DNA of 64,000 bases from Pedobacter psychroterrae (GTDB lineage Bacteria > Bacteroidota > Bacteroidia > Sphingobacteriales > Sphingobacteriaceae): positions 1,054,001 through 1,118,000 of the forward strand of contig NZ_SJSL01000001.1 of NCBI RefSeq assembly GCF_004331695.1. Direction: 5' to 3'. Positions 51,704-60,278 of this stretch are shown here, piece after piece. How positions within the stretch are numbered: position 1 is the first letter of the stretch; the number at the start of each line of letters is the position of its first letter. The notes under the pieces are model-generated. The model did not search any database. It saw only the letters and a list, made by a program, of their open reading frames with translations, and was not told where the DNA came from. The translations under genes were made by a program, and so were the position numbers.

Positions 51704-52447
51704 ATGAATAGTGAAGATGGTCTTGGTATAATTCGAAAGCCAGTAATTTTGTTGACCGGTTGCATCAATCCGAAGGGAATGACATTTACTGCATTGCAAA
51801 ATCCTGATTTCAGACGGGCACAATATATTGATGCGATTAATTTCTACTTAAAGGTTACTGACAATGTCATTATTTTCGTTGAAAATTCGGGAGTTGATAT
51901 ATCTGCGGAATTTGAAGGACATAAAGATAGGCTGGAAGTCCTCACATTTTTAGGGAACGATTACCCAAAGGAGCTGGGAAAGGGTTATGGTGAAATGCTG
52001 ATTATTGAGTACGCATTTGAACACTCAAGTCTTGTTAACTTAAGTTCGTCTGTTTGCAAGATCACAGGGCGGTATAAAATTCTAAATATCAATAGCATTT
52101 TAAGGTCGTATTCCGGACATAGATGTGATGTGATGGTAGACTTGACACACAAGATGACGTATGCTGATTCCCGGATTTTTTTAGCAGAGAAGTCATTCTT
52201 TAATGATTATTTGTTTAAGCGTGCAGGGCTAATAAATGATACCAGCGGAGTGCACTTTGAGCATATATTGAACAGATCCGTTTTTCAGGCAATCGTTGAT
52301 AATTATGCTTACTTACCTTTAAAATACAGACCCAGGATCATGGGTCAGTCAGGTACCGACAAAGTAATTTATGATCATTCGTTCTTTCCCTGGTTTAGAA
52401 AGAATTTGCGGAAAATGATTCGCTTTAAACTGTTTTTGAAAGAATAA
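51704..52447 (+). CDS. Unidentified protein of the glycan locus
   Basis: 247 residues, no signal peptide or membrane segment. VILLTGCINPKGMTFTALQNPDFRRAQYIDAINFYL, GKGYGEMLIIEYAFEHS and KITGRYKILN resemble hypothetical proteins found in capsule or O-antigen loci, possibly nucleotide-sugar-dependent transferases of GT-A-like fold. I cannot assign a reaction. It follows the glycosyltransferase remnant. Confidence 0.55.
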   Translation: MNSEDGLGIIRKPVILLTGCINPKGMTFTALQNPDFRRAQYIDAINFYLKVTDNVIIFVENSGVDISAEFEGHKDRLEVLTFLGNDYPKELGKGYGEMLIIEYAFEHSSLVNLSSSVCKITGRYKILNINSILRSYSGHRCDVMVDLTHKMTYADSRIFLAEKSFFNDYLFKRAGLINDTSGVHFEHILNRSVFQAIVDNYAYLPLKYRPRIMGQSGTDKVIYDHSFFPWFRKNLRKMIRFKLFLKE

Positions 52448-52485
52448 AGAAAGGATTCATATTTGGGGTCTTTAAAGCTAATACG

Positions 52486-53211
52486 TTACATTAACCGAAG
52501 CTCAGGTTTAAACTTATTTTTAAGGTTACGGAATGCATACCTTAACCAGAGCTTGATGCCGTAATTCTGGTAGATCATTTTACTTTTATCGGCTTCAAAA
52601 GGGAAATCTTTTGCTACAGCTGATATACCGGTGTCATTATAATAGGCAATCACATAGTCTTTATATTCAAATTTAAAGCTTGCATCTTTATAAAGCCGCA
52701 TGTTTAATGCATAATCGGCCGCTATTTTGTATTTCAGATTGTACTGGTACCTGCGGAATACTGCAGCCGGGTAAATGATGGACTGGTGGAAAATCCCTAG
52801 TTTGGCTTGATGATAAGGTGTGGTATATCCTGAGTGTCTGGCACCTTTATACATTACATTGGCATAATAAATACTCGCTGGATTATGCAATTCAGATAGC
52901 ATTTTTGAAAAGTCTGGTAATAGCAGGTCATCAGCACCCAGGAAGATCACCCAGTCTGTACTGATGTGAGTTAGCGCTTTGTTCATGGCATCATAGATGC
53001 CATTATCCTGTTCGCTCTTCCAATAAGTTATTCTATAGTCGTTTTCCTCCAGTATTTTGATTGTGCCATCTGTACTTGCGCCGTCTATAACGATTAACTC
53101 TATTTGCTTACATGATTGGCTGAAAATGCTTTGAACACACGCTGCAATTGTATTTTCAGCGTTATAGGTAACGATCACTACACTGACTATATTTTGTGCT
53201 GTCTTATCCAT
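52486..53211 (-). CDS. Family 2 glycosyltransferase
   Basis: 241 residues: VSVVIVTYNAENTIAACVQSIFSQSC, ELIVIDGASTDGTIKILEEND and VIFLGADDLLLP contain the GT2 nucleotide-binding D-G-x-S-T-D-G and the metal-binding DD site. It lacks membrane helices. Its first 8 bp overlap the end of the GT4 gene, so the two are translated in tandem. The sugar is unknown. Confidence 0.9.
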   Translation of the reverse strand: MDKTAQNIVSVVIVTYNAENTIAACVQSIFSQSCKQIELIVIDGASTDGTIKILEENDYRITYWKSEQDNGIYDAMNKALTHISTDWVIFLGADDLLLPDFSKMLSELHNPASIYYANVMYKGARHSGYTTPYHQAKLGIFHQSIIYPAAVFRRYQYNLKYKIAADYALNMRLYKDASFKFEYKDYVIAYYNDTGISAVAKDFPFEADKSKMIYQNYGIKLWLRYAFRNLKNKFKPELRLM

Positions 53212-54256
53212 TTAGTGTACTTCTGTAAACTTCCAGATAGGCATGTGCACTGTTTTGCCAGTTGAATCTGCTCGCATGAGCAATGATCTTTTCGGCCGGC
53301 ATAGTCAGTTGATAGTGCTTCATTCCCTCATTGAAAGTCTGCTGCATTGCTGAGGGTTCAAAGCTTTTAAAATAGTAAGCATTATCTCCTCCGATTTCGG
53401 GAAGGGATGTTCTGTCGGACAGAAAAACCGGCTTTCCGTATTTCATAGCTTCAATCGGCGGAATGCCAAATCCTTCTGCCAGTGATGGAAACAGAAATGC
53501 TTCGCAATATTTATAATACCAGTTTTTTTCAACTTCTGATACGGCTCCTATTACCCTTACCCTATTTGCAAATCCGTGTTTTGCTGCTTCAGCCAGGATC
53601 CTGTCCTGATACGTCCCGTCAATTTTCCCGGCGATGATCAGTTCAAAATCGTTGTTGTTAAGTAAAGGGACAAGTACATGAAAATTCTTTTTAGGGTTTA
53701 CTGTCCCCAATGCAAAAAGAAAAGGTCTAACGGGTTGGTATTTAGTGTTTTTCCCTGTTAGAAGTTGCGGCGCAGCACAGCCATTGTAAATAACAGTAAT
53801 AGGTTTGTTGGAAGTATTCAGGTTGTTAAGAATATCATGTTTGGTAAAATTAGAAATGGCCACAATATGGTCGGCCAAGTCTATATTCTGCTGATGTTTA
53901 CGCAGGTATTTCTGAATTTTTGCTTTAGATTTTTCTTCATGTAAAAAGTTCAGGTCATGCACCGTTAATACACGTTTGATCTTTTTGCTGGTTGGGATAT
54001 AGGAGGAGAGCTGATAAGTAGTATGCCACAGGTCTATTCCTTTGTATGCGGGGAAAATAAACTTTTGAAAACCGCGCTGATCAAGGAACTCATCATCGTT
54101 GTTAAAGTGTTTCTGCAGCTCAGGATTAAGGTAATATAAGAGTCTATCTTTTGGATTTTTACCGGCTTTTAATGCCATGCCCAACTGATGGCAATATTCA
54201 AACAGGCCGGTATGGGCATATTTCATTCTTTCACAGTCAAAAACTATCCTCTTCAT
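53204..54256 (-). CDS. Family 4 glycosyltransferase
   Basis: 350 residues, GT-B fold. The C-terminal half has PFLFALGTVNPKKNFHVLVPLL, LIIAGKIDG and FLFPSLAEGFGIPPIEAMKYGKPVF with the EX7E-type E-G-F-G-I-P-P-I-E motif that binds the nucleotide-sugar. It lies 10 bp after the ABC transporter gene in a minus-strand run ABC-GT4-GT2. Confidence 0.9.
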   Translation of the reverse strand: MKRIVFDCERMKYAHTGLFEYCHQLGMALKAGKNPKDRLLYYLNPELQKHFNNDDEFLDQRGFQKFIFPAYKGIDLWHTTYQLSSYIPTSKKIKRVLTVHDLNFLHEEKSKAKIQKYLRKHQQNIDLADHIVAISNFTKHDILNNLNTSNKPITVIYNGCAAPQLLTGKNTKYQPVRPFLFALGTVNPKKNFHVLVPLLNNNDFELIIAGKIDGTYQDRILAEAAKHGFANRVRVIGAVSEVEKNWYYKYCEAFLFPSLAEGFGIPPIEAMKYGKPVFLSDRTSLPEIGGDNAYYFKSFEPSAMQQTFNEGMKHYQLTMPAEKIIAHASRFNWQNSAHAYLEVYRSTLNG

Positions 54257-54266
54257 TTATCAGGTT

Positions 54267-56096
54267 TTATTCTGTGAATGACTGCATGTCAATCAGTTTT
54301 TTATACAATCCGTTTTTTCTAATCAGCTCTGCATGATTCCCGGTTTCTATAACCTGTCCGTTGTCTATTACAATGATGGTGTCTGCATGCTGTATTGTGC
54401 TAAGACGGTGGGCAATGATGATAGATGTGCGGTTTTGCATCAAATGGTTTAGCGCGTCCTGAACAAGTTTTTCTGACTCTGTGTCGAGTGCAGAGGTAGC
54501 CTCATCAAGCAGCATGATGGGAGGGTTGGCCAATACTGCCCTGGCAATGCAAATCCGCTGCTTTTGTCCGCCGGATAATTTGTTTCCCCGGTCGCCCACT
54601 GAAGTTTGGTAACCATGTTCCGTGCTCAGGATGAATTCATGTGCATTGGCTATTTTTGCGGCGGCCATTACTTCCTCTTCGGTGGCATCCGGTTTGGCAA
54701 AGGCAATATTATTAAATATGGAATCGTTAAACAAAATAGACTCCTGGTTGACTATGCCCATTTGTGAGCGGATGCTATCTGTATTGAGTTCGGTATATGG
54801 ATGCCCGTCAATCAGGATCGTTCCTGATTTAGGGTCGTGAAAGCGGGGGATCAGATCCATTAGGGTGCTTTTTCCGCCGCCTGAAGGCCCAACAAGAGCT
54901 ACTGTTTGTCCTTTTCTGACTTCCATTGAAATGTTTTTCAGGATTTCTTTGTCTCCGTAACTGAATGATACGTTTTCGAATACCAGGGCATCTTTAAATC
55001 CATCCAGCGCTTGTGCATTGTGGTTATTCACCAGCTCAGGTTTGGTGTCTATCAGGTCTAAAACCCTTTCTCCTGAGGAAATTCCTGAATGGATTCCGCT
55101 AAAAGAATCTGTAAGAGCTTTAATAGGCTGCATTACCTGTGAGAAGGCTAGGATATATGCAATAAAATCTGCGGGCTTGAGTGCCCCATCTTCCCCGTTA
55201 ATTATGAGGGAACCACCGTAAATGACAATAGTCACTACCACAAGGACACCCAAGGACTGTGATACGGGCGAAGCAGACTGCTGTCGTCTAACCATTTTCC
55301 GTGTCAGGTCGGAATAGAATATATTTTCCTGATGAAATTTGTCCTTTATCCTTTGAGTTGCATTAAAAGCTTTAATGATCTTGATACCTCCAAGGGCTTC
55401 ATCCAGAAATCCGATCATCTTTGCGAAAGATTCCTGTGCCTGAGTGGCCTGACGCTTAAGACGCTTTACTATTTTGCTAATAATAAACCCAGAAATGGGA
55501 ATCACCAATAAGGAGAAAACGGTTAGCTTTACAGAAATGGAAAGCAGGAATGCTATGTAAAAAAGCAACTGAACAGGTTCTTTAAACACTACCTGCAGCG
55601 TATTGGTTACAGTAAACTGAACTACTTGTACGTCTGATGCAACTTTAGAGATAATGTCTCCTTTTCGTTCATTGTTAAAGTAACCAATATGCAGATCCAT
55701 CACGTTGTTAAAGACTGTTTTCCGCAGATTTAAAAGTGTATGTACCCGAAGGTCCTCCATGAAACGCTGAGAAAAATAACGAAAAAAATTGGAAAGTAAT
55801 ACGGATACCAGGATCACTCCACAAATGAGATATAGTGTTTTGATTTCTCCGTTGGTGTTAATAGAGTGTTCTATATAAGTTCTGAACTTCGCAAGTATAT
55901 CAAATGAACTGGCTACTTCCCCCTTTAATGATGAAGCAGGCGCTTTGTCTTTGTAAAAAAGAGTCTCCAGCAGGGGAGACATCAGTGCAAAATTAAAAGT
56001 ATTAAAAAAAATAGCCAGCAGCGTAGCTATGACATATGGTATAGCAAACTTTTCGATCGGTTTTGCAAAGGATAAAAGTCTAAAGTAAATTTTCAT
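54267..56096 (-). CDS. MsbA-like lipid/glycan flippase ABC transporter
   Basis: 609 residues from ATG 56096 (MKIYFRLLSFAKP); an ATG at 56117 would add seven residues. Six membrane helices, then Walker A GPSGGGKST, signature LSGGQKQR, Walker B IMLLDEAT and IAHRLST. The position inside a glycosyltransferase run suggests export of a lipid-linked glycan, while the sequence also fits lipid A flippase MsbA. Confidence 0.9.
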   Translation of the reverse strand: MKIYFRLLSFAKPIEKFAIPYVIATLLAIFFNTFNFALMSPLLETLFYKDKAPASSLKGEVASSFDILAKFRTYIEHSINTNGEIKTLYLICGVILVSVLLSNFFRYFSQRFMEDLRVHTLLNLRKTVFNNVMDLHIGYFNNERKGDIISKVASDVQVVQFTVTNTLQVVFKEPVQLLFYIAFLLSISVKLTVFSLLVIPISGFIISKIVKRLKRQATQAQESFAKMIGFLDEALGGIKIIKAFNATQRIKDKFHQENIFYSDLTRKMVRRQQSASPVSQSLGVLVVVTIVIYGGSLIINGEDGALKPADFIAYILAFSQVMQPIKALTDSFSGIHSGISSGERVLDLIDTKPELVNNHNAQALDGFKDALVFENVSFSYGDKEILKNISMEVRKGQTVALVGPSGGGKSTLMDLIPRFHDPKSGTILIDGHPYTELNTDSIRSQMGIVNQESILFNDSIFNNIAFAKPDATEEEVMAAAKIANAHEFILSTEHGYQTSVGDRGNKLSGGQKQRICIARAVLANPPIMLLDEATSALDTESEKLVQDALNHLMQNRTSIIIAHRLSTIQHADTIIVIDNGQVIETGNHAELIRKNGLYKKLIDMQSFTE

Positions 56097-56158
56097 TAAA
56101 AGGCATAAATTTCCCAAATGTACGTATTTACAAGCTTACTCTGATTAAGGGAAAGTGG

Positions 56159-57037
56159 CTACTTAGAGACGATAATATAGTTTTTATGTTCGCCAATCCT
56201 GATTCTGGTCAGTTCAAAGACTTTTTGCAGCACTTGCTGTCTGAATGAGTGACTGCTTTTAATGTTGCTGATGTTGCCGTCGAAATTCCAGTTTGCACGC
56301 TCAATTCTGCTTTTCATCACTGCAGGATGCGTTGCTTTAAAAGGAATTAAGTTGTCCGCATTGCCATAGTCGAATGAAGCATTGGGAGGCACTTCAGTTT
56401 TTACTGCGTTTTTATCATAAAACTGCCTGAAGTTCTGGCCTTTTTCAACAAGGTTATTTGGCGGTTTTACCCAACCATAGTGGTTAACAAATGCTTTTAT
56501 GAGTCTTACTCTGATCTTTCTGTTGTCAATTCTGAATCCCTGTGCATCTTTGTATGACTTTACGTTTAGGTGTCTTCTGATAATTCTGATCTCTCTGCGG
56601 TACCACTTTCTTGATTCGGCAAGGAAATTATAAGATCCGTAAAAATGGTGGTAATTAAATAGCAGTCCCTCTATTCTTTTGTCGTCTAATCTATCTTCCA
56701 TTTCCTTTTTGATCAATGGAAGGTCCTGTTCATGAACACATTCATCGCCCTGAATGTAAAAGGCCCAGTCAACATCGGCTGATATCGCGTCAAAAGCCTT
56801 GTTGGTTTCGCTCGCAAAGACAGAGCCACCCTCTTTAAGGCGCTCATCCCAAACGGTTTCGACAATCCTGATCTTTGGGGATTCGAGGTTTTTCATCATC
56901 AGGAGTGTGTCGTCATCAGATTTGCCGACAGCAATTACAAATTCATCACATATAGGAAGAATGGAGAGGATTGCCTCCGTAATTGGGTAATCGTTTATGA
57001 TTGCATTTCTTATGAAGGTAAAGCCTGCGACTTTCAT
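56159..57037 (-). CDS. Glycosyltransferase, GT2-like
   Basis: 292 residues from ATG 57037 (MKVAGFTFIRNAIINDYPITEAILSI). The open frame goes on upstream through meaB, but a -7 box at 57067-57074 makes 57037 the best start. DEFVIAVGKSDDDT and AFYIQGDECVHEQD (GDE in place of DxD) fit a GT-A fold family found in Bacteroidota glycan loci. It starts the divergent, minus-strand part of the locus. Confidence 0.75.
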   Translation of the reverse strand: MKVAGFTFIRNAIINDYPITEAILSILPICDEFVIAVGKSDDDTLLMMKNLESPKIRIVETVWDERLKEGGSVFASETNKAFDAISADVDWAFYIQGDECVHEQDLPLIKKEMEDRLDDKRIEGLLFNYHHFYGSYNFLAESRKWYRREIRIIRRHLNVKSYKDAQGFRIDNRKIRVRLIKAFVNHYGWVKPPNNLVEKGQNFRQFYDKNAVKTEVPPNASFDYGNADNLIPFKATHPAVMKSRIERANWNFDGNISNIKSSHSFRQQVLQKVFELTRIRIGEHKNYIIVSK

Positions 57038-57066
57038 CTGAGATTTAATTAACAATGGAATCTCCA

Positions 57067-57074
57067 CAAAGATA
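57067..57074 (-). promoter_or_regulatory. -7 box of the 57037 glycosyltransferase gene
   Basis: Minus-strand TATCTTTG matches TAnnTTTG, with the start expected near 57061, about 24 nt before ATG 57037. No -33 match. Confidence 0.5.
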
Positions 57075-57133
57075 GTTTTAGAAGATGTAGAATGTTGCAT
57101 AAATTCTATTTCTTTGTACCAAGATTTTAAACA

Positions 57134-58036
57134 ATGATTAGCTACCAGCAACTTATAGCAGAAATAGCGAAGGGAAATTTTAATGCATTGGCAAGGGCAA
57201 TAACCCTGGTGGAAAATGACATTGCTCCTGCAGCCCAACTGCTTAGGGCAATGCATGTAAATACCAAAGTTCCGGTAGTAGGCATTACCGGTCCTCCGGG
57301 TGCAGGCAAGAGTACGCTGGTAAATGCCATTACCGATCATATTGTAAAGCAGGGAAAGAAAATAGCTATTCTGGCTGTAGATCCGACTTCTCCATTTAAT
57401 TTCGGATCGCTACTGGGCGACAGAATCCGGATGGCCCAGCAATTTAACAATCCAAATGTTTATATCAGATCCCTGGCCACACGAGGTGCGCTTGGCGGTA
57501 TTTCGGCAAAGACTATTGAGATTTCAGATGTGCTTAAAACTGCGGGATTTGATATGATATTGATTGAAACTGTGGGGGTAGGGCAATCTGAAATAGACAT
57601 AGCAGGATTGGCTGATAAGACGGTGGTAGTTCTGGTGCCGGAATCGGGGGATGAGATTCAACATATAAAGTCAGGACTTATGGAGATCGCCCAGGCCTTT
57701 GTGGTAAACAAGGCCGACAGAGCAGGTGCAGATAGCTTTGCCAATAATTTAAAGAAACTCGTACATCAGCAGCAAGAACCGGTTCCCATATTTAAGACTG
57801 TTGCAGACAAAAATGAAGGAATCACTGAACTATGTGACTGGCTAATTGATCCTGTTCTGGTAAGCAACGAGCGAAAAGCCCTGATGTTGGCAGAGAAAGC
57901 ATTTAAAATCATACAGCATTATAGAATGGAGGAAATCTCTAAAAGAATGTTATACGAAAAACTAAATGAGGCGTTAAAAACACCGGATTTTAATATTTAT
58001 CGTTTTGCGGACCGATGGATTAATCGAACTGAATAG
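57134..58036 (+). CDS. meaB: Methylmalonyl-CoA mutase-associated GTPase
   Basis: 300 residues of the MeaB/ArgK G3E P-loop family. Walker A GPPGAGKST; MeaB-type GSLLGDRIRMAQ, RSLATRGALGG, ETVGVGQSEIDIAGLAD and NKADRAGAD (G4). It guards and reloads adenosylcobalamin in methylmalonyl-CoA mutase. No mutase gene is next to it. Confidence 0.92.
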   Translation: MISYQQLIAEIAKGNFNALARAITLVENDIAPAAQLLRAMHVNTKVPVVGITGPPGAGKSTLVNAITDHIVKQGKKIAILAVDPTSPFNFGSLLGDRIRMAQQFNNPNVYIRSLATRGALGGISAKTIEISDVLKTAGFDMILIETVGVGQSEIDIAGLADKTVVVLVPESGDEIQHIKSGLMEIAQAFVVNKADRAGADSFANNLKKLVHQQQEPVPIFKTVADKNEGITELCDWLIDPVLVSNERKALMLAEKAFKIIQHYRMEEISKRMLYEKLNEALKTPDFNIYRFADRWINRTE

Positions 58037-58419
58037 AAAAAAATAAAAATGTCTTAAAAAATAGACTCTTTTTTTGAGCCAATAGGACAATACTGCCAAT
58101 TCAGGTATAGTTTTGGCAGGTAATTCAAAGATTCATTAAATCTTAATTTAGCATTTCTTTTAAGTGTTTTAATTTGCTTTGTCCCTTTAAATCAGGTTTT
58201 TATATATTTTTAGCAGATGTTAATTTTAGTTAATAAACTTTTGGAAATCTGTTATTCCTGAAAGATTTATGTAATTCTGTTAATTGAACATAAATCATGA
58301 ATTGGAAAAAGTTTGGAACGGAGTTTGTACAACAGTTTTCAGAAATTAAAAATTTGTTTAATTTCGCTGTACAAAAAAAATACACGATTAAAATTTGTTT
58401 AACCTTAAAAAAGAAAATT
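58037..58419. other. Gene-free AT-rich leader region before the OmpA-like gene
   Basis: 383 bp without a credible gene or tRNA. An open frame from ATG 58297 joins the porin but its sequence is not signal-like. T-rich runs are frequent and no box matches TAnnTTTG exactly. A long mRNA leader is likely. Confidence 0.5.
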
Positions 58420-59772
58420 ATGAATTATTCTACATTTAAAAAAGGCTTGGCATTGTCCTTTGTCGCATTAATGGGAGCTGTAACGCTTACTAATGCACAG
58501 GATGCTGCTACGACTTCATCTTCTGCTAAGGTATTTGGTGGAAGAGCCCAATACCGGACATGGTCACTTGGCGTTAACGCAGGTGTTTTAACTCCATTCT
58601 CTAACGATTTCCAAAATGCTGACATCAACCTTGGTTATGGATTGAGCTTAAGAAAACAATTGGGTCATGCTTTCGGTATTGAAGTCAATGGTTTCCGTGG
58701 TAAAGTTGGCGGTACTAATAAAGATGCTCCAGGTGGATTTGTAACTGTACCAGTAGGAGGTATTCAAACTGCTATATATGGCTTCGAAACTGAAATCAAC
58801 TGGGCTGCTGACATCAGAGGTGTTGTAAACGTGGCTACTGTAGATTTCCTTCGTCGTGAAAATAGTGTAAATTTCTTTGTAACTGCTGGTTATGGAGTTG
58901 CTAATTATTCTGCAGTTCGTAACCCTGCTGGTGGTGGTGGTGAAGAATTTGTATACAAGTATGGCGATGGTGGTGTAGACGATAATAAAACGCAACCATA
59001 TGTTCCAATTGGAGCTGGTGTTAAATTTAAAGTATCTGACCGTGTTTCATTTAACTTAGGTTATACTGTTCACTTTGTAGATACTGATGATTTCAATGGT
59101 CTTCCTGATGAGCTTAAAAACTATACTAAAGATAAATTTGCTTATGGATACGGTGGTTTAGAATTCTCTTTGGGTTCTTCTGCTAAACCGTCTCTTGACT
59201 GGGTTAATCCACTTGCTTTGATGTATGATGAATTGAAAGATCCTTCACTACGTCAAGAAGTTGAAGCTTTGAAAAGCCGTGTTGCTAACGTTGAGAAATC
59301 AATCGAAGATCTTAAAAAAGATTCTGATGGTGACGGTGTTTCTGATCAGTTTGACAAATGTCCTGGAACTCCAGCAGGTACTGCAGTAGACGGTTCAGGA
59401 TGTCCGCTTCCTAAAGCTGCTGAACCAGTAGCTGTATCTAGCGTAAGTGGTTTTGAAACTATCCAATTTGAATTTAACTCATCAGTTTTAAAAACTGAAG
59501 CTTATCCTGTATTAGATAAACTATCTTCAGTATTGCGTGAAAGCGGTGGTAAAGTAACTTCTAATGGTTACGCTTCAAGTGAAGGTACTGCTGCATACAA
59601 TTTGAAATTATCTAAAGACAGAGCTAATTCTGTTAAAACTTATTTAGTAAACTCTGGTGTAAGTGCTAGTCAGGTTGTAACTAAAGGTAATGGTGAAGCT
59701 AACCCAATTGCTTCTAACGATACTGAAGAAGGTCGTATCCAGAACCGTCGTGTTGAAACTGCAAGGAACTAA
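58420..59772 (+). CDS. OmpA-family outer-membrane protein
   Basis: 450 residues from ATG 58420, which begins a clear signal peptide (MNYSTFKKGLALSFVALMGAVTLTNAQ). An eight-strand-type beta-barrel (about 28-270) is followed by a coiled-coil (EALKSRVANVEKSIEDLKK), a thrombospondin type-3 calcium repeat (DSDGDGVSDQFDKCPGTPAG) and a C-terminal OmpA domain binding peptidoglycan (AYNLKLSKDRANSVKTYL, NRRVE). It anchors the outer membrane. The codons and a strong terminator suggest high expression. Confidence 0.93.
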   Translation: MNYSTFKKGLALSFVALMGAVTLTNAQDAATTSSSAKVFGGRAQYRTWSLGVNAGVLTPFSNDFQNADINLGYGLSLRKQLGHAFGIEVNGFRGKVGGTNKDAPGGFVTVPVGGIQTAIYGFETEINWAADIRGVVNVATVDFLRRENSVNFFVTAGYGVANYSAVRNPAGGGGEEFVYKYGDGGVDDNKTQPYVPIGAGVKFKVSDRVSFNLGYTVHFVDTDDFNGLPDELKNYTKDKFAYGYGGLEFSLGSSAKPSLDWVNPLALMYDELKDPSLRQEVEALKSRVANVEKSIEDLKKDSDGDGVSDQFDKCPGTPAGTAVDGSGCPLPKAAEPVAVSSVSGFETIQFEFNSSVLKTEAYPVLDKLSSVLRESGGKVTSNGYASSEGTAAYNLKLSKDRANSVKTYLVNSGVSASQVVTKGNGEANPIASNDTEEGRIQNRRVETARN

Positions 59773-59793
59773 TCCTTTCTGATATTAAATAAT

Positions 59794-59830
59794 AAAAAAG
59801 AGGGCTTCCAATAGGAGGCCCTCTTTTTTT
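59794..59830 (+). terminator. Strong terminator after the OmpA gene
   Basis: AAAAAAGAGGGCTTCC (59794-59809) pairs with GGAGGCCCTCTTTTTT (59814-59829), 16 pairs with one G-U, loop AATA, T run to 59830. Confidence 0.95.
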
Positions 59831-59831
59831 G

Positions 59832-59839
59832 TAACTTTG
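59832..59839 (+). promoter_or_regulatory. -7 box of ridA, right after the terminator
   Basis: TAACTTTG matches TAnnTTTG and begins 2 nt after the terminator T run, so the hairpin fills the -33 region. The leader to ridA is about 50 nt. Confidence 0.5.
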
Positions 59840-59892
59840 TTTTAAGTAAATACAAATATTAACATTATGCATAATTTACTGGATTTTATAAA

Positions 59893-60273
59893 ATGAACAA
59901 AATAATTAACACATCGAATGCGCCCGCTCCTATCGGGCCCTATAGCCAGGCGGTGATTGCCAATGGCTTTTTGTTTTTGTCAGGACAGGTAGCCATAAAT
60001 CCTGAGAATGGACAGGTGATCCAAACATCCATCGCTGAAGAAACGCATCAGGTAATGAGGAATATAAAAGCAGTACTGCTTGAAGCCGAATATGGATTTG
60101 AAGATATTGTTAAAACAACTATATTCCTGTCAGATATGGCTTTGTTTGCCGAGGTTAATGACATCTATGGCGCTTATTTCGAAAGCATTTTCCCTGCGCG
60201 TGAAACAGTGGCTGTAAAGGGTCTTCCTAAGGGTGTGAATGTAGAGATTTCAGTTACAGCTTACAAAAGCTAA
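59893..60273 (+). CDS. ridA: Reactive intermediate/imine deaminase RidA
   Basis: 126 residues, YjgF/YER057c/UK114 family. INTSNAPAPIGPYSQAVIANGFLFLSGQ, the conserved Arg in PARETVAVKGLPKG and VEISVTAY mark the active site between trimer subunits. It deaminates reactive enamines/imines. recG follows after 5 bp. Confidence 0.93.
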   Translation: MNKIINTSNAPAPIGPYSQAVIANGFLFLSGQVAINPENGQVIQTSIAEETHQVMRNIKAVLLEAEYGFEDIVKTTIFLSDMALFAEVNDIYGAYFESIFPARETVAVKGLPKGVNVEISVTAYKS

Positions 60274-60278
60274 ATCCT

